A stretch of 64,000 bases of DNA from the NCBI GenBank assembly GCA_964631955.1, contig CAZWBA010000004.1, forward strand, positions 1 through 64,000. The letters run 5' to 3'. The notes under the pieces were generated by a model. It ran no database searches. It was not told where the DNA came from and was given only the letters and a program-made list of their open reading frames with translations. Below, one piece after another: positions 8,495 to 16,858 of the stretch; the stretch's first letter is position 1; each line of letters starts with the position of its first letter. This stretch comes from CAMLJR01 sp964631955. Lineage in GTDB: Bacteria > Pseudomonadota > Gammaproteobacteria > Pseudomonadales > CAMLJR01. The position numbers and the translations under genes are program-made.

Positions 8495-9454
8495 TCACGC
8501 ATCCTTCGAGCGCGTCATCACCACGCTCGCGATCATCGAACCCGCCAGCGTCAGCGCGACGATCAGCAGCGACAGCGCAATCGGAATCTTGTAGATATCG
8601 ATCAACAGCATTTTGATGCCGATAAAAATCAGGACAAATGCCAGGCCATATTTGAGCAGCGGAAAACGATCGGCGAAATTCGTCAGCAGGAAAAACATCG
8701 CGCGCAGACCGAGGATCGCGAATATGTTCGATGTGAGCACGATAAAAGGATCGGTAGTGATGGCGAAAATGGCGGGAATGCTGTCCATTGCAAATATCAC
8801 ATCGGTAAATTCGACCAGTATCAGCACCAGCAATAGCGGCGTCGCATAGCGCACTCCCTTGCGCATCGTTAAAAATTTATCCCCTTCAAAATTTTCGGTG
8901 ACCGGATAATGTTTGCGAATCCAGAGCACTATCGGATTTTTCTCCAGATCCGGCTTGTGTTCGGACATCCACATCATTTTGAAGCCGGTGACGAGCAAAA
9001 ATGCGCCGAAAATATAAAGCACCCAGTGAAAATGCGTTATCACCCAGCTACCCAGAAAAATCATCGCGGCGCGCATCGCGATCGCACCGACGACACCATA
9101 GATCAGCACGCGACGCTGTAGCTCGGGCGGCACTGCGAAATAATTGAATATCGTCAGCCAGATAAAAATATTATCGACTGCAAGCGATTTTTCGATGAGA
9201 TAACCGGTGAGAAATTCCAGCCCGCGCTCGTTGGCGATTTCGGCGCCGAACTGTCGATTCAAATACCACCACAGTGCGATATTGAACAGCAGCGAAATGC
9301 TAATCCAGACCGCCGACCAGCACGCCGCCTCCCGCAGCGAAACCCTATGCGCCTTGCCGCCTTTGAGCACGAACAGATCGATGATCAGCATCACCGATAC
9401 AATCGAGAAAAAACTCAGCCACAACCAGAAATTGCCGATGCTGCCTGCTTCCAT
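8495..9454 (-). CDS. TerC/Alx-family membrane protein (probable metal homeostasis)
   Basis: This is an integral inner-membrane protein of 319 residues from MEAGSIGNFWLW, with 8-9 hydrophobic helices. Conserved TerC blocks are visible: EKSLAVDNIFIW with acidic residues in a helix, EFTDVIFAMDSIPAIFAITTDPFIVLTSNIFAILGLRAMFF, and a loop HYPVTENFEGDKFL. E. coli Alx, a family member, takes part in manganese/pH homeostasis. The start is chosen by a GAGG Shine-Dalgarno nine bases ahead; six residues upstream (to 9472) are not needed. Its 5' leader contains a yybP-ykoY riboswitch, strongly suggesting manganese-dependent expression. Confidence 0.92.
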   Translation of the reverse strand: MEAGSIGNFWLWLSFFSIVSVMLIIDLFVLKGGKAHRVSLREAACWSAVWISISLLFNIALWWYLNRQFGAEIANERGLEFLTGYLIEKSLAVDNIFIWLTIFNYFAVPPELQRRVLIYGVVGAIAMRAAMIFLGSWVITHFHWVLYIFGAFLLVTGFKMMWMSEHKPDLEKNPIVLWIRKHYPVTENFEGDKFLTMRKGVRYATPLLLVLILVEFTDVIFAMDSIPAIFAITTDPFIVLTSNIFAILGLRAMFFLLTNFADRFPLLKYGLAFVLIFIGIKMLLIDIYKIPIALSLLIVALTLAGSMIASVVMTRSKDA

Positions 9455-9559
9455 AGCGACCTCGCAAAGCAAAATGAAACAGCCCTGTCCGAAGCCAGGC
9501 CGCTTGCGATTCGCACAAAGTCAGCGGAAAAACGCTATGGAAAACTTGCTGAAAATGAC

Positions 9560-9594
9560 GAACAAGCACCTGGCCATCCGGCAAGGTCTTGCTC
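9560..9594 (-). terminator. Hairpin after the riboswitch, possible expression platform
   Basis: Between the aptamer and the TerC gene the minus strand can fold GAGCAAG...CCTTGCC / GGCCAGG...CTTGTTC, with one mismatch and one wobble, followed by GTCATTTT. It could act as the terminator or anti-terminator of the riboswitch. The U run is short, so control could instead be translational. A second hairpin (GGAAT..ATTCC arms) is at 9606-9632. Confidence 0.4.
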
Positions 9595-9634
9595 GCAACA
9601 TCCGTGGAATTCGTGGTGAACCACCCGATTCCGC

Positions 9635-9723
9635 AAAGGTTACCTGGCTACCGGGTGACTGCATGGCGATGCAGTTACCGTACTGACGATAGGCCAGTGA
9701 TGAGCTACTCCCCTTGTACCTTT
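9635..9723 (-). promoter_or_regulatory. yybP-ykoY (manganese) riboswitch upstream of terC-like gene
   Basis: Read on the minus strand, the block runs from AAAGGT (9723-9718), through the hallmark loop AGGGGAGTAGC (9714-9704) and one or two internal hairpins, to GGTAGCCAGGTA and ACCTTT (9640-9635). AAAGGT and ACCTTT pair to close the P1 stem. GGGGAGUAG is the signature of the yybP-ykoY Mn2+-sensing aptamer, and TerC/Alx genes are among its standard targets. The aptamer lies about 180 nt upstream of the TerC start codon. No promoter was convincing, but it must start upstream of 9723. The rest of the gap (9724-9834) holds nothing I recognise. Confidence 0.87.
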
Positions 9724-9834
9724 AACTTAGGTTTCCGCGCCGCCGCAGTCAACGAAGAATTTGCAACCGTCAACAGATCAGGGCCTGCTTCTCCATTTCG
9801 ATGAATCTGCCGCGCCGGTTGATGGAGGGAAACG

Positions 9835-11139
9835 TCACTGCCGGAAAAACTGCCGCAGCGCCCCGTACAGATATTCGCAGTCCCGGCTGCCTGCGGTTTC
9901 GCGAATCGAATGCATCGCCCATTGCGGCACACCGACATCGACCGTGCTGATGCCGGTTTCCGTCGCGACGATAGGGCCGATCGTACTGCCGCACGCCATA
10001 TCGCTGCGCACGACGAAACTCTGCACGGGTACGCCCGCCTTTGCGCAGAGCTGACGAAAATACGCGGCAGTTTCGCTATTGGTGGCGTAACGCTGATTTG
10101 CGTTGATTTTGATGACCGGTCCGCGATTAAGAAGCGGGCCGTGGTTCGCGTCATGTTTGTCGGCGAAATTCGGATGAATGCCATGCGCGTTGTCGCACGA
10201 AATCAGCAGGGATTTATCGATCATGCGCGCATAGCGTTCATCACAGGAGCCCGCGATGCGGCGCAACACCGCCTGCAATAAGGTTCCCTGCGCGCCGGCG
10301 ACCGAGGCGCTGCCGACTTCCTCGTGATCGCTGCACATGACCATCGCGCTGCGCTCGCCGTTCGCGCTGTCTGTATTGGCATTTATCAGGGCCCGCACGG
10401 CGACAAAACACGACAGCAGATTGTCGATACGCGCGCTCGCGATGAATTCCTCCGCAATACCGACCAGCGCGGGCGGCTGCGCGTCGTAGCAGCTGATTTC
10501 GTAATCGAGTATTTCACGTATCTCGATGCCGTGTTGCTTATGCAGCTGCTCACGCAAGAGCGCGCGAAAATCCGTCTGATCATTTTCCCTTACCACCATC
10601 AGCACGGGCGGCAATTGCGTTTGCGCATTGATGGACCGGTTTGAATTGACGTCGCGATCGAGATGGATCGCCAGGCTCGGAATGATCGCAACGGGCTTTT
10701 CGAAATCGACAAGCGCACTCGCGAGCTTTCCATCCTGCGTGAGATAACTCACGCGGCCGGCCAATGAAAGGTCGCGGTCGAACCACGGCGCCAGCAAGAC
10801 GCCGCCGTAAACTTCGACGCCCAGCTGCAGATAGCCCTGACGCTGCAGCTCCGGATTCGGTTTGATTTTGAGACAGGGCGAATCGGTGTGCGCGCCCGCG
10901 AGATGAATGCCGGTATCGACGACATCGTCGGCGCCGAGCACGAAGGCGAGCAGCGACGAATCGTTGCGCGTGACGATATAGCGTCCGCCCGGCGCCAGAT
11001 TCCACGCATCGCTTTCGCGGATCGTCTGGAAACCATTGCGCTGCAACAATGCGACGAGATTGGCCACCGCGTGAAACGGGGTCGGCGAATCGCGCAGGAA
11101 GCTCAGCAAATCGTTGAGTAATTCGTGTTGCCCGCTCAC
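9835..11139 (-). CDS. apeB: M18-family aminopeptidase
   Basis: This is a cytoplasmic zinc aminopeptidase of 434 residues (family members prefer N-terminal Asp/Glu or other residues). Conserved M18 metal-site blocks are visible: GAHTDSPCLKIKPNP (His and Asp ligands), MCSDHEEVGSASVAGAQG (SDHEEVGS signature), ISCDNAHGIHPNF and the C-terminal VPQWAMHSIRE with the last His ligand. Length matches bacterial 'probable M18 aminopeptidase 2'. Its start overlaps the end of the upstream dehydrogenase gene by 4 bp (11136-11139), so the two are translationally coupled. Confidence 0.94.
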   Translation of the reverse strand: MSGQHELLNDLLSFLRDSPTPFHAVANLVALLQRNGFQTIRESDAWNLAPGGRYIVTRNDSSLLAFVLGADDVVDTGIHLAGAHTDSPCLKIKPNPELQRQGYLQLGVEVYGGVLLAPWFDRDLSLAGRVSYLTQDGKLASALVDFEKPVAIIPSLAIHLDRDVNSNRSINAQTQLPPVLMVVRENDQTDFRALLREQLHKQHGIEIREILDYEISCYDAQPPALVGIAEEFIASARIDNLLSCFVAVRALINANTDSANGERSAMVMCSDHEEVGSASVAGAQGTLLQAVLRRIAGSCDERYARMIDKSLLISCDNAHGIHPNFADKHDANHGPLLNRGPVIKINANQRYATNSETAAYFRQLCAKAGVPVQSFVVRSDMACGSTIGPIVATETGISTVDVGVPQWAMHSIRETAGSRDCEYLYGALRQFFRQ

Positions 11140-12134
11140 ACCCCGTCTCCACTCAATTTGTTTGTCGCCGCTTTTTCATTGGCGAGATCGTATTTATCGG
11201 CGGGATCGTGCTCGCCGGTGCGCGTGCGCAAAACTTCGAGGCGCGCGAGCAAACTTGACGTATCCCAGCGCCCGCCACCCAGCGCCTGCACTTCGCCATA
11301 GAACTGATCGACCAGCGCAGTGACGGGCAGTGAACTGCCGTTGCGACGCGCTTCGTCGAGCGTGTAACCCAGATCCTTGCGCATCCAGTCGACTGCGAAG
11401 CCGTGATTGTATTCGCCGGCCGCCATCGTCCTGTAGCGGTTTTGCATCTGCCACGATTGCGCCGCGCCCTGGCTGATGACACCGATCAGGGTTTCGATAT
11501 CGAGATTGGCATTACGTGCGAAATGAATCGCTTCCGCTAAACCCTGCACGAGTCCCGCGATACAAATCTGATTGGCCATTTTCGCGAGCTGACCAGCGCC
11601 GCTTTCGCCGAGATGTTCGACGCAGCGGCCATAACACCGGAGCAGCGGCTCCACGCGCGCGAGTGCGGACTGATCGCCGCCTACCATGATCGTTAGCTGT
11701 CCGCGCTGCGCGCCGATCTGGCCGCCCGATATCGGCGCATCGAGAAAGGCGATCGACTTTTCCGCGAAGCGTGTCGCCAGTTCGCGCGGCAATTGCGCCG
11801 AAGTGGTGGTGTGATCGATGACCACACCCTTCGCGCGCAGCGATTGTGCAATGCCGTTCGCACCGAATGTCACCTCGCGCACATCGTCGTCGCGGCCCAC
11901 GCAGAGCATCACGGCGTCCGCGTTCGCTGCGGCAAGTGCGGGAGTAGCGGCGCGCTCGCCGCCGAATTCGCCAACCCAGGCTTCGGCTTTTTCCGCGCTG
12001 CGATTGAATACGGTGACGCGGTGACCTGCACGCTGCAGATGGCCGGCCATGGCATAACCCATCACGCCGAGACCGATGAAAGCGATGCGCCGGGATGAGG
12101 GCAAAGGAGATGAAAATGAGGGAGATGCAGACAT
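11136..12134 (-). CDS. NAD(P)-dependent beta-hydroxyacid dehydrogenase family
   Basis: The product has 332 residues from MSASPSFSSPLPSSRR. The Rossmann signature is IAFIGLGVMGYAMAGHL; the substrate-binding block is FLDAPISGGQIGAQRGQLTIMVGG, with a catalytic Lys in GAGQLAKMANQI. This is the 3-hydroxyisobutyrate dehydrogenase / tartronate semialdehyde (2-hydroxy-3-oxopropionate) reductase family; the exact substrate cannot be decided from sequence. A longer reading to 12224 adds 30 residues not typical of the family. Overlaps and probably is co-expressed with the M18 aminopeptidase gene downstream. Confidence 0.9.
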   Translation of the reverse strand: MSASPSFSSPLPSSRRIAFIGLGVMGYAMAGHLQRAGHRVTVFNRSAEKAEAWVGEFGGERAATPALAAANADAVMLCVGRDDDVREVTFGANGIAQSLRAKGVVIDHTTTSAQLPRELATRFAEKSIAFLDAPISGGQIGAQRGQLTIMVGGDQSALARVEPLLRCYGRCVEHLGESGAGQLAKMANQICIAGLVQGLAEAIHFARNANLDIETLIGVISQGAAQSWQMQNRYRTMAAGEYNHGFAVDWMRKDLGYTLDEARRNGSSLPVTALVDQFYGEVQALGGGRWDTSSLLARLEVLRTRTGEHDPADKYDLANEKAATNKLSGDGV

Positions 12135-12162
12135 GAGCCGATCCGGAAAATGCGAGAGCGCA

Positions 12163-12471
12163 TTATACGTATAGATCGACCCCGACCAGCTCGACACCGA
12201 GGCGTTCTTCGATACTCGGGCCATTGCTGCTGTATGCCGTCAGCGCGGTGCGACCGCGGGCGGGCAGATCGTCGAATCGCGGAGCCTGACTTTCCGCGCG
12301 CTGGGCGGCGACGCTCGCGCGCGTGCGGATACGCGTGACTTCGCCGGTCGCCTGCTGTTGCGGCGGTTGCTGGCTGACCTGATCGCGCTGCTGATAACGG
12401 CGCTCGTCCAGCTCATCGCGTCGATAGACGGGGGCCGGCAGCGTCGATACAGAGTTGAAACCGATTTGCAC
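12163..12471 (-). CDS. Hypothetical small protein with polar middle and GVDLYV tail
   Basis: I do not recognise a named family. The predicted protein has 102 residues and is rich in Gln, Arg and Ser, with no signal peptide, membrane helix or enzyme motif. The middle (about 22-60) looks disordered (QQPPQQQ). The end, SIEERLGVELVGVDLYV, is more hydrophobic and looks conserved-type; short gammaproteobacterial proteins with a similar V-D-(L/F) tail exist, as far as I recall. It lies 28 bp upstream of the dehydrogenase gene on the same strand. It could be a real conserved hypothetical, but there is no functional clue. Confidence 0.6.
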   Translation of the reverse strand: MQIGFNSVSTLPAPVYRRDELDERRYQQRDQVSQQPPQQQATGEVTRIRTRASVAAQRAESQAPRFDDLPARGRTALTAYSSNGPSIEERLGVELVGVDLYV

Positions 12472-12597
12472 GCTGGAAACCTGATCAGCCGCTAGGGAAA
12501 GGTGGCGGAAAGTATAGCACCGGCTTTTCGGCGGGCCTTATACGGTCTTTTGCTATCAGCGGCCGATCGATCGCTGCGGCATTCGGCGCAACAGCGA

Positions 12598-13395
12598 TCA
12601 GGCACCCGCAGGCAAAAGCAGCAGCAAGGCGGCGCCGACGACGATGCGATAAATCGCAAACGGCGTGAACCGATGGGTTTGAATGTAATTGAGCAACCAT
12701 TTCACCGCGACAAACGCCGTGATTGTCGATACCACGAAGGCGATACCGAGCGCCTCCCAGTCTTCATCGGCGGCTCCGCCCTCGCGGGCCACATCGAAGA
12801 GCAGTTTGCCGCTCGCCGCGAACATGGTCGGAATGCCGATGAGGAACGCGAATTCCGTCGCGGCCGCGCGATTATTGGTGCCGAGCAGCAATGCCGCAAA
12901 AATCGTTGCCGCCGATCGCGAAGTGCCGGGAAAAACCGCAGCGACCAGTTGCGCCAGTCCAACCGCAATAGCGACCTTCCAGGTAATTGTCTCGCTCTCG
13001 GGTCTGCGCGCGGCAAGCTGCTCGGCCGCGATCATCCATACGCCACCAATAATCAATGCCCAGGCGATCGGCCCCACCTCTTCCGGCAATTCGAAGCCCA
13101 GCACGGTGATGATGTAACCGCCCACCGCAGTGATGAAAAATGCGACCGCCAGTTTGAACACATAATCGCGATTTTCCGCGTCATGCCAGTTCACCGCGAG
13201 ACGCCACAATTTCTGCCAGTAGATGACCGTGACAGCGAGAATGGCTCCCGCCTGAATCACCACATTGAACACATCGGAGCGCATACCGAGCCCGAGCTTC
13301 TCGGCGATGAGTAAATGGCCGGTACTCGAAATCGGCAGAAACTCCGTGATGCCTTCGATCACTCCCAACAACACTACCTGCCACAAATCACTCAT
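12598..13395 (-). CDS. uppP: Undecaprenyl-diphosphatase (bacitracin resistance)
   Basis: The inner-membrane enzyme recycles undecaprenyl pyrophosphate to the monophosphate carrier used for peptidoglycan and other surface polymers. The product has 265 residues from MSDLWQVVLLG with about eight hydrophobic helices. Both family signatures are present: EGITEFLPISSTGHL at about 14-28 and FPGTSRSAATIFAALLLG at about 160. The in-frame TTG at 13407 is a weaker start. Single gene between tsaB and the small hypothetical. Confidence 0.97.
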   Translation of the reverse strand: MSDLWQVVLLGVIEGITEFLPISSTGHLLIAEKLGLGMRSDVFNVVIQAGAILAVTVIYWQKLWRLAVNWHDAENRDYVFKLAVAFFITAVGGYIITVLGFELPEEVGPIAWALIIGGVWMIAAEQLAARRPESETITWKVAIAVGLAQLVAAVFPGTSRSAATIFAALLLGTNNRAAATEFAFLIGIPTMFAASGKLLFDVAREGGAADEDWEALGIAFVVSTITAFVAVKWLLNYIQTHRFTPFAIYRIVVGAALLLLLPAGA

Positions 13396-13457
13396 GCTGA
13401 CATCCAATATTTTTTATCGATATTTTTATCGATAAATGTCGAAACGAATAACCGCGT

Positions 13458-14171
13458 TCAATGATCGGGGGCCGCCCATCGCGGATCTTTCACCCACGCC
13501 ACTTCATTGCGTAAATACACCGGCTGCGCCTCGCTCGCGGACAGGCGCACACCGCGATCCCACTCGACAGCGGCAAGCTTCGCGACCGCGCTCGCCCGCG
13601 GTAATAAATGTGCGCAGGTCAGTCCGCGCGGAGAGAGCGGCAGACGTTCGCCATAACGCCAGCCCGTACCCACGCCATGCCAGATCGTGGTTGCGGAAAT
13701 ATCGATCAGCGGCATTGCTTCCGGTTTACAGACAGATTCCTGACTGGTCGCGACGACAAGCCCGTCGCTTCCCGCACGAAACCAGCCGCAATAAATTTCA
13801 TCCATGCGCGCATCGATCGCAGTGCATAAATAATTGTCCGCATCGATGGCTTGCGAATCGACCGCCGTCTGCGCGATGGCCGCGAGTGTAGACACAGGCA
13901 GCACCGGCAAGTTCGCACCGTAGGCAAGCCCCTGCACGACGCCGAGACAGATACGCAGACCGGTGAACGAACCGGGGCCGCGCGCGAAGGCAATCGCATC
14001 CAGGTCGCGCAGTGTCCACGCATTGTCTGCGAGCACGGCATCGATCATCGGCAGGATGCGCTGCACATGCTCGCGCGGCGCGTCGACGATTTGTTCGCGC
14101 ATATGCGCACCGTCATACAACGCGACGGAACACGCTTCGGTGGATGTATCGATGGCAAGCAGACGCGGCAT
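13458..14171 (-). CDS. tsaB: tRNA threonylcarbamoyladenosine biosynthesis protein TsaB
   Basis: TsaB is the scaffold partner of TsaD and TsaE in forming the universal t6A37 tRNA modification. The protein has 237 residues with the ASKHA-type N-terminus LLAIDTSTEACSVALYDG, the HVQRILPMIDAVL segment and the RGPGSFTGLRICLGVVQGLAYG signature (about 75-95). The metal-binding motif of TsaD is absent, as expected for TsaB. It is followed at short distance by uppP on the same strand. Confidence 0.95.
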   Translation of the reverse strand: MPRLLAIDTSTEACSVALYDGAHMREQIVDAPREHVQRILPMIDAVLADNAWTLRDLDAIAFARGPGSFTGLRICLGVVQGLAYGANLPVLPVSTLAAIAQTAVDSQAIDADNYLCTAIDARMDEIYCGWFRAGSDGLVVATSQESVCKPEAMPLIDISATTIWHGVGTGWRYGERLPLSPRGLTCAHLLPRASAVAKLAAVEWDRGVRLSASEAQPVYLRNEVAWVKDPRWAAPDH

Positions 14172-14309
14172 GAGCAGTCATAAATGGCGTGGCGAAGCCG
14201 CGCATGTTAACGAGGACACCCGCGCGCGGCTACAATTTCCATACCCGGTTCCACAGTTTCACACTCTTTATTTCAATGCGCACAATTCAGCCACGGTCGA
14301 GAATTTCGT

Positions 14310-14909
14310 ATGTCCCTCCCCAGCCCTGAGCCTCATCGCGATGTCACCGCCGTCATTCTTGCGGGCGGTGCCAGCTCGCGCATGGGCAGCGACAAGGCAT
14401 TGCTGGAATGGCGCGGCAAACCGTTCGCGGCTCACATCATCGAGAGCCTGCAGGCACAGCTTGAACACATCGCCATCAATACGAATGCAACTGCCGGGTT
14501 TTCGCATTTCGGTCTGCCATTGATTGCCGATGCAACCGTGGAGCGGTACGGTCCACTGGCGGGAATTCTCGCCGCGCTGAATTACAGCGCGACCGGCTGG
14601 ACGCTGATCGTCCCGTGCGACAACCCACGGGTATCGCCGCAACTGGTCGATCGTTTGTGCGTAGCCGCTGCGCGAGAGGCCTGCGAACTCGCCTATGCGT
14701 GCAGCGGTCATGACAATCATTATCTGTATGCGCTGATGCGCACGCAGCTGCGCGATAACCTCGCCGTCTTCATGCGCGGTAACGATTTTGCGGTACGGCA
14801 TTGGTTCGCAACGCTCTCTGCGACACGTGTCGATTTCAGTGATCAGGCCGAATGCTTTCGTAACTTCAATCGCGCTCACGATTTAACGCAATTGCCTCCC
14901 GACGCTTAA
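14310..14909 (+). CDS. mobA: Molybdenum cofactor guanylyltransferase MobA
   Basis: The enzyme transfers GMP from GTP to molybdopterin, giving the bis-MGD cofactor of DMSO-reductase-type enzymes. The protein has 199 residues. The nucleotidyltransferase signature ILAGGASSRMGSDKALLEW is at about 14-32, the metal-binding VPCDNP at about 108, and the family's C-terminal NFNRAHDL near the end. It stands alone, divergent from tsaB, and is followed by a clear terminator. No other molybdopterin genes are in the window. Confidence 0.94.
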   Translation: MSLPSPEPHRDVTAVILAGGASSRMGSDKALLEWRGKPFAAHIIESLQAQLEHIAINTNATAGFSHFGLPLIADATVERYGPLAGILAALNYSATGWTLIVPCDNPRVSPQLVDRLCVAAAREACELAYACSGHDNHYLYALMRTQLRDNLAVFMRGNDFAVRHWFATLSATRVDFSDQAECFRNFNRAHDLTQLPPDA

Positions 14910-14928
14910 TCTGTGATTCGCGGACAAT

Positions 14929-14963
14929 AAAAAAACCCGCCGGGCGAACCACGGCGGGTTTTT
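14929..14963. terminator. Bidirectional terminator between mobA and the histone-like gene
   Basis: The sequence is AAAAAAACCCGCC ... GGCGGGTTTTT with a GC-rich stem and A/T runs on both sides. It can end transcripts of the convergent mobA (plus) and lysine-rich protein gene (minus). Confidence 0.85.
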
Positions 14964-14982
14964 CAGCGCACATCAGATACGT

Positions 14983-15570
14983 TTATTTCTTTTTGGGACG
15001 ACCGACGCGACGCTTGGCACCTGCTTTCGCCGGCGCTGCCTTCCTAGCCGCTGGCTTACGCGGGCGACCCGCGCGCTTCACTGCGGATTTTTTCGCGACT
15101 GATTTTTTAGCGGCGGTCTTTTTCGCAGCGGGTCTCTTCGCTGCTGTCTTGCGCGCCGGCGCCTTTTTGGCTGCCGCTTTTTTTGGCGCCGATTTGCGAG
15201 CGGCTTTAGCGGCTGCTCTCGCCTGCTTCGAGGCGAGTTTTTTCGCCTTCGCAGCATCCCGGCGTGCGGTCAGCTTGGCTTTTGCGGCTGCGCGCTTCTC
15301 GGCCTTTTTCTGTTTGGCCGCTTCTTTACGGGCGGCTGCCTTGCGTTTCGCTTCTTCCTTCTTCTCTGCCGCTTTCAATTTCCTGGCATCGGCGGCATCG
15401 CGCTTTTTGGACCACTTGGCTTTGAATGCAGCGACTGCTGCGGCCAGATCCTTCTTGGATTTTCTCGCCAGTGTTTTTTCGAGCGCTGCGGGTGTGGATG
15501 CCGCTGCGGTTTTGCGTTTTGCAACGCGCTTCTTGGCTGCTGCACGACTTTTCAGTTTTGGTCTTGCCAT
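14983..15570 (-). CDS. Histone H1-like / AlgP-like Lys-Ala-rich DNA-binding protein
   Basis: The product is a 195-residue, extremely basic, low-complexity protein. From about residue 60 on it consists of degenerate repeats of AAKK, KAAARK, PAAKK and KRPAAKK type, with a C-terminus GRPKKK. The N-terminal third (about 30-60) is more ordered (LEKTLARKSKKDLAAAVAAFKAKW). This composition is that of bacterial histone H1-like proteins such as Pseudomonas AlgP/AlgR3. These bind DNA without strong sequence preference and are linked to alginate regulation in Pseudomonas. Repeat numbers in such genes change easily. The function here is inferred from composition only. Confidence 0.85.
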   Translation of the reverse strand: MARPKLKSRAAAKKRVAKRKTAAASTPAALEKTLARKSKKDLAAAVAAFKAKWSKKRDAADARKLKAAEKKEEAKRKAAARKEAAKQKKAEKRAAAKAKLTARRDAAKAKKLASKQARAAAKAARKSAPKKAAAKKAPARKTAAKRPAAKKTAAKKSVAKKSAVKRAGRPRKPAARKAAPAKAGAKRRVGRPKKK

Positions 15571-15713
15571 TTTTGTGTCTCCTCAACAAAGACTATTTTT
15601 TAATACGACGCTCTGACAGTAGCACAAAAAATAAACTACGCAAAAAAAAGTATATGAATTCGATAATTTTTTTGCTCAAAAATGCAAAAAAATTAAATCT
15701 CGAGACAAAAAAA

Positions 15714-16697
15714 CTATTGCGGCAGGTTGTCGGCGACGAGCTGCACCAATAATTCGATGTGCGCGGCACTCGCGTTCAGGCACGGAATGTAACGAAACTC
15801 GCCGCCACCCGCGCGCTGAAAAATTTCCCGGTTTTCGATTGCGATCTCTTCGAGCGTTTCCAAACAATCCGTTGCGAATGCGGGACAGATAACGTCCACG
15901 CTTGCCGTTTTCACTTCGCCCAATGCCTGCATGACCGCACTCGTGTATGGCTGCAGCCACTCCGCACGTCCGAGTCGCGACTGAAATGACAGCGACCATT
16001 CTTCCGCACGCAAACCGAGCGCCTGCGCGAGCGATTTCGCCGTGGCTTCGCACTGCGCGCGATACGGATCACCGAGATCGACATTGCGGCGCGGAATGCC
16101 GTGAAACGACATCAGCAAATGTTGCGCGCGACCGTGTGCTTCCCAGTGCGCACGTACCGATTGCGCAAGCGCGGCGATATACAGCGGGTGATCGAAGTAT
16201 TGTTTCAATACACTGATCGACGGGATATTGCGCCGCGTTTGAAACAATGCTGCAACGCGATCGTAAACTGCACCCGTAGTGGTGGCGGAAAACTGCGGGT
16301 ACAGCGGCAATACCAGAATATGCTCGATACCCTGCGCGCACAGTTCATCGACAATATTCGTCAGCGATGGCTCGCCATACGTCATCGCGAGTCGAAATTG
16401 AATCTCGCGATCATTGCGCCCGCGCCAGTGATTTGTGATCGCATCGAGCTGCCGTGCGCTGATCGCGCGCAGTGGCGAATCGCCGTGCTCGCGCCAGAGT
16501 AACTGATAGGCCGCGGCGGTACGGCGGGGTCGAAAAGGCAGAATGATGCCGTACAAAACCGGCAACCAGATCAGACGGGGAATTTCCACCACACGTTTAT
16601 CGCTGAGAAATTCGCGCAGATAACGCCGGATCGCAGAAACTGTCGGCGCACTCGGCGTACCGAGATTCATCAGGATGACGGCGGATTTGTGCGGCAT
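15714..16697 (-). CDS. hemH: Ferrochelatase
   Basis: The enzyme inserts Fe2+ into protoporphyrin IX, the last step of haem synthesis. The product has 327 residues starting MPHKSAVILMNLGTPSAPT. The N-terminal signature NLGTP is at residues 11-15; the active-site His lies in LLMSFHGIPRRNV (SFHGIP, about 190), and the C-terminal part has VICPAFATDCLETLEEI, with the conserved Glu pair of the substrate pocket. Its start is downstream of the adk terminator, so it is transcribed separately. Confidence 0.96.
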   Translation of the reverse strand: MPHKSAVILMNLGTPSAPTVSAIRRYLREFLSDKRVVEIPRLIWLPVLYGIILPFRPRRTAAAYQLLWREHGDSPLRAISARQLDAITNHWRGRNDREIQFRLAMTYGEPSLTNIVDELCAQGIEHILVLPLYPQFSATTTGAVYDRVAALFQTRRNIPSISVLKQYFDHPLYIAALAQSVRAHWEAHGRAQHLLMSFHGIPRRNVDLGDPYRAQCEATAKSLAQALGLRAEEWSLSFQSRLGRAEWLQPYTSAVMQALGEVKTASVDVICPAFATDCLETLEEIAIENREIFQRAGGGEFRYIPCLNASAAHIELLVQLVADNLPQ

Positions 16698-16812
16698 ATA
16701 TTTTCCGGACGAATTATTCGGGTGGCGCCATGATACGCAATTACGGCCAGAATATTTTAGCGGAACGGATCGGCCGCGCTATCGGATAGAGCGGCACACA
16801 AAAAATCCGGGT

Positions 16813-16842
16813 AAAAAAAAGCCCCGCATCAACGGGGCCTTT
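16813..16842 (-). terminator. Rho-independent terminator downstream of adk
   Basis: On the minus strand it reads AAAGGCCCCGTTGATGCGGGGCT followed by a run of eight T, directly after the adk stop codon. Confidence 0.9.
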
Positions 16843-16858
16843 CAGGAGATGGCGAAGC

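Noticed and set aside
14983..15570. Lys-Ala repeat gene as a CRISPR-like or satellite array
   Set aside because: The repeats are degenerate and in frame, code for a histone-like protein, and lack uniform repeats and spacers.
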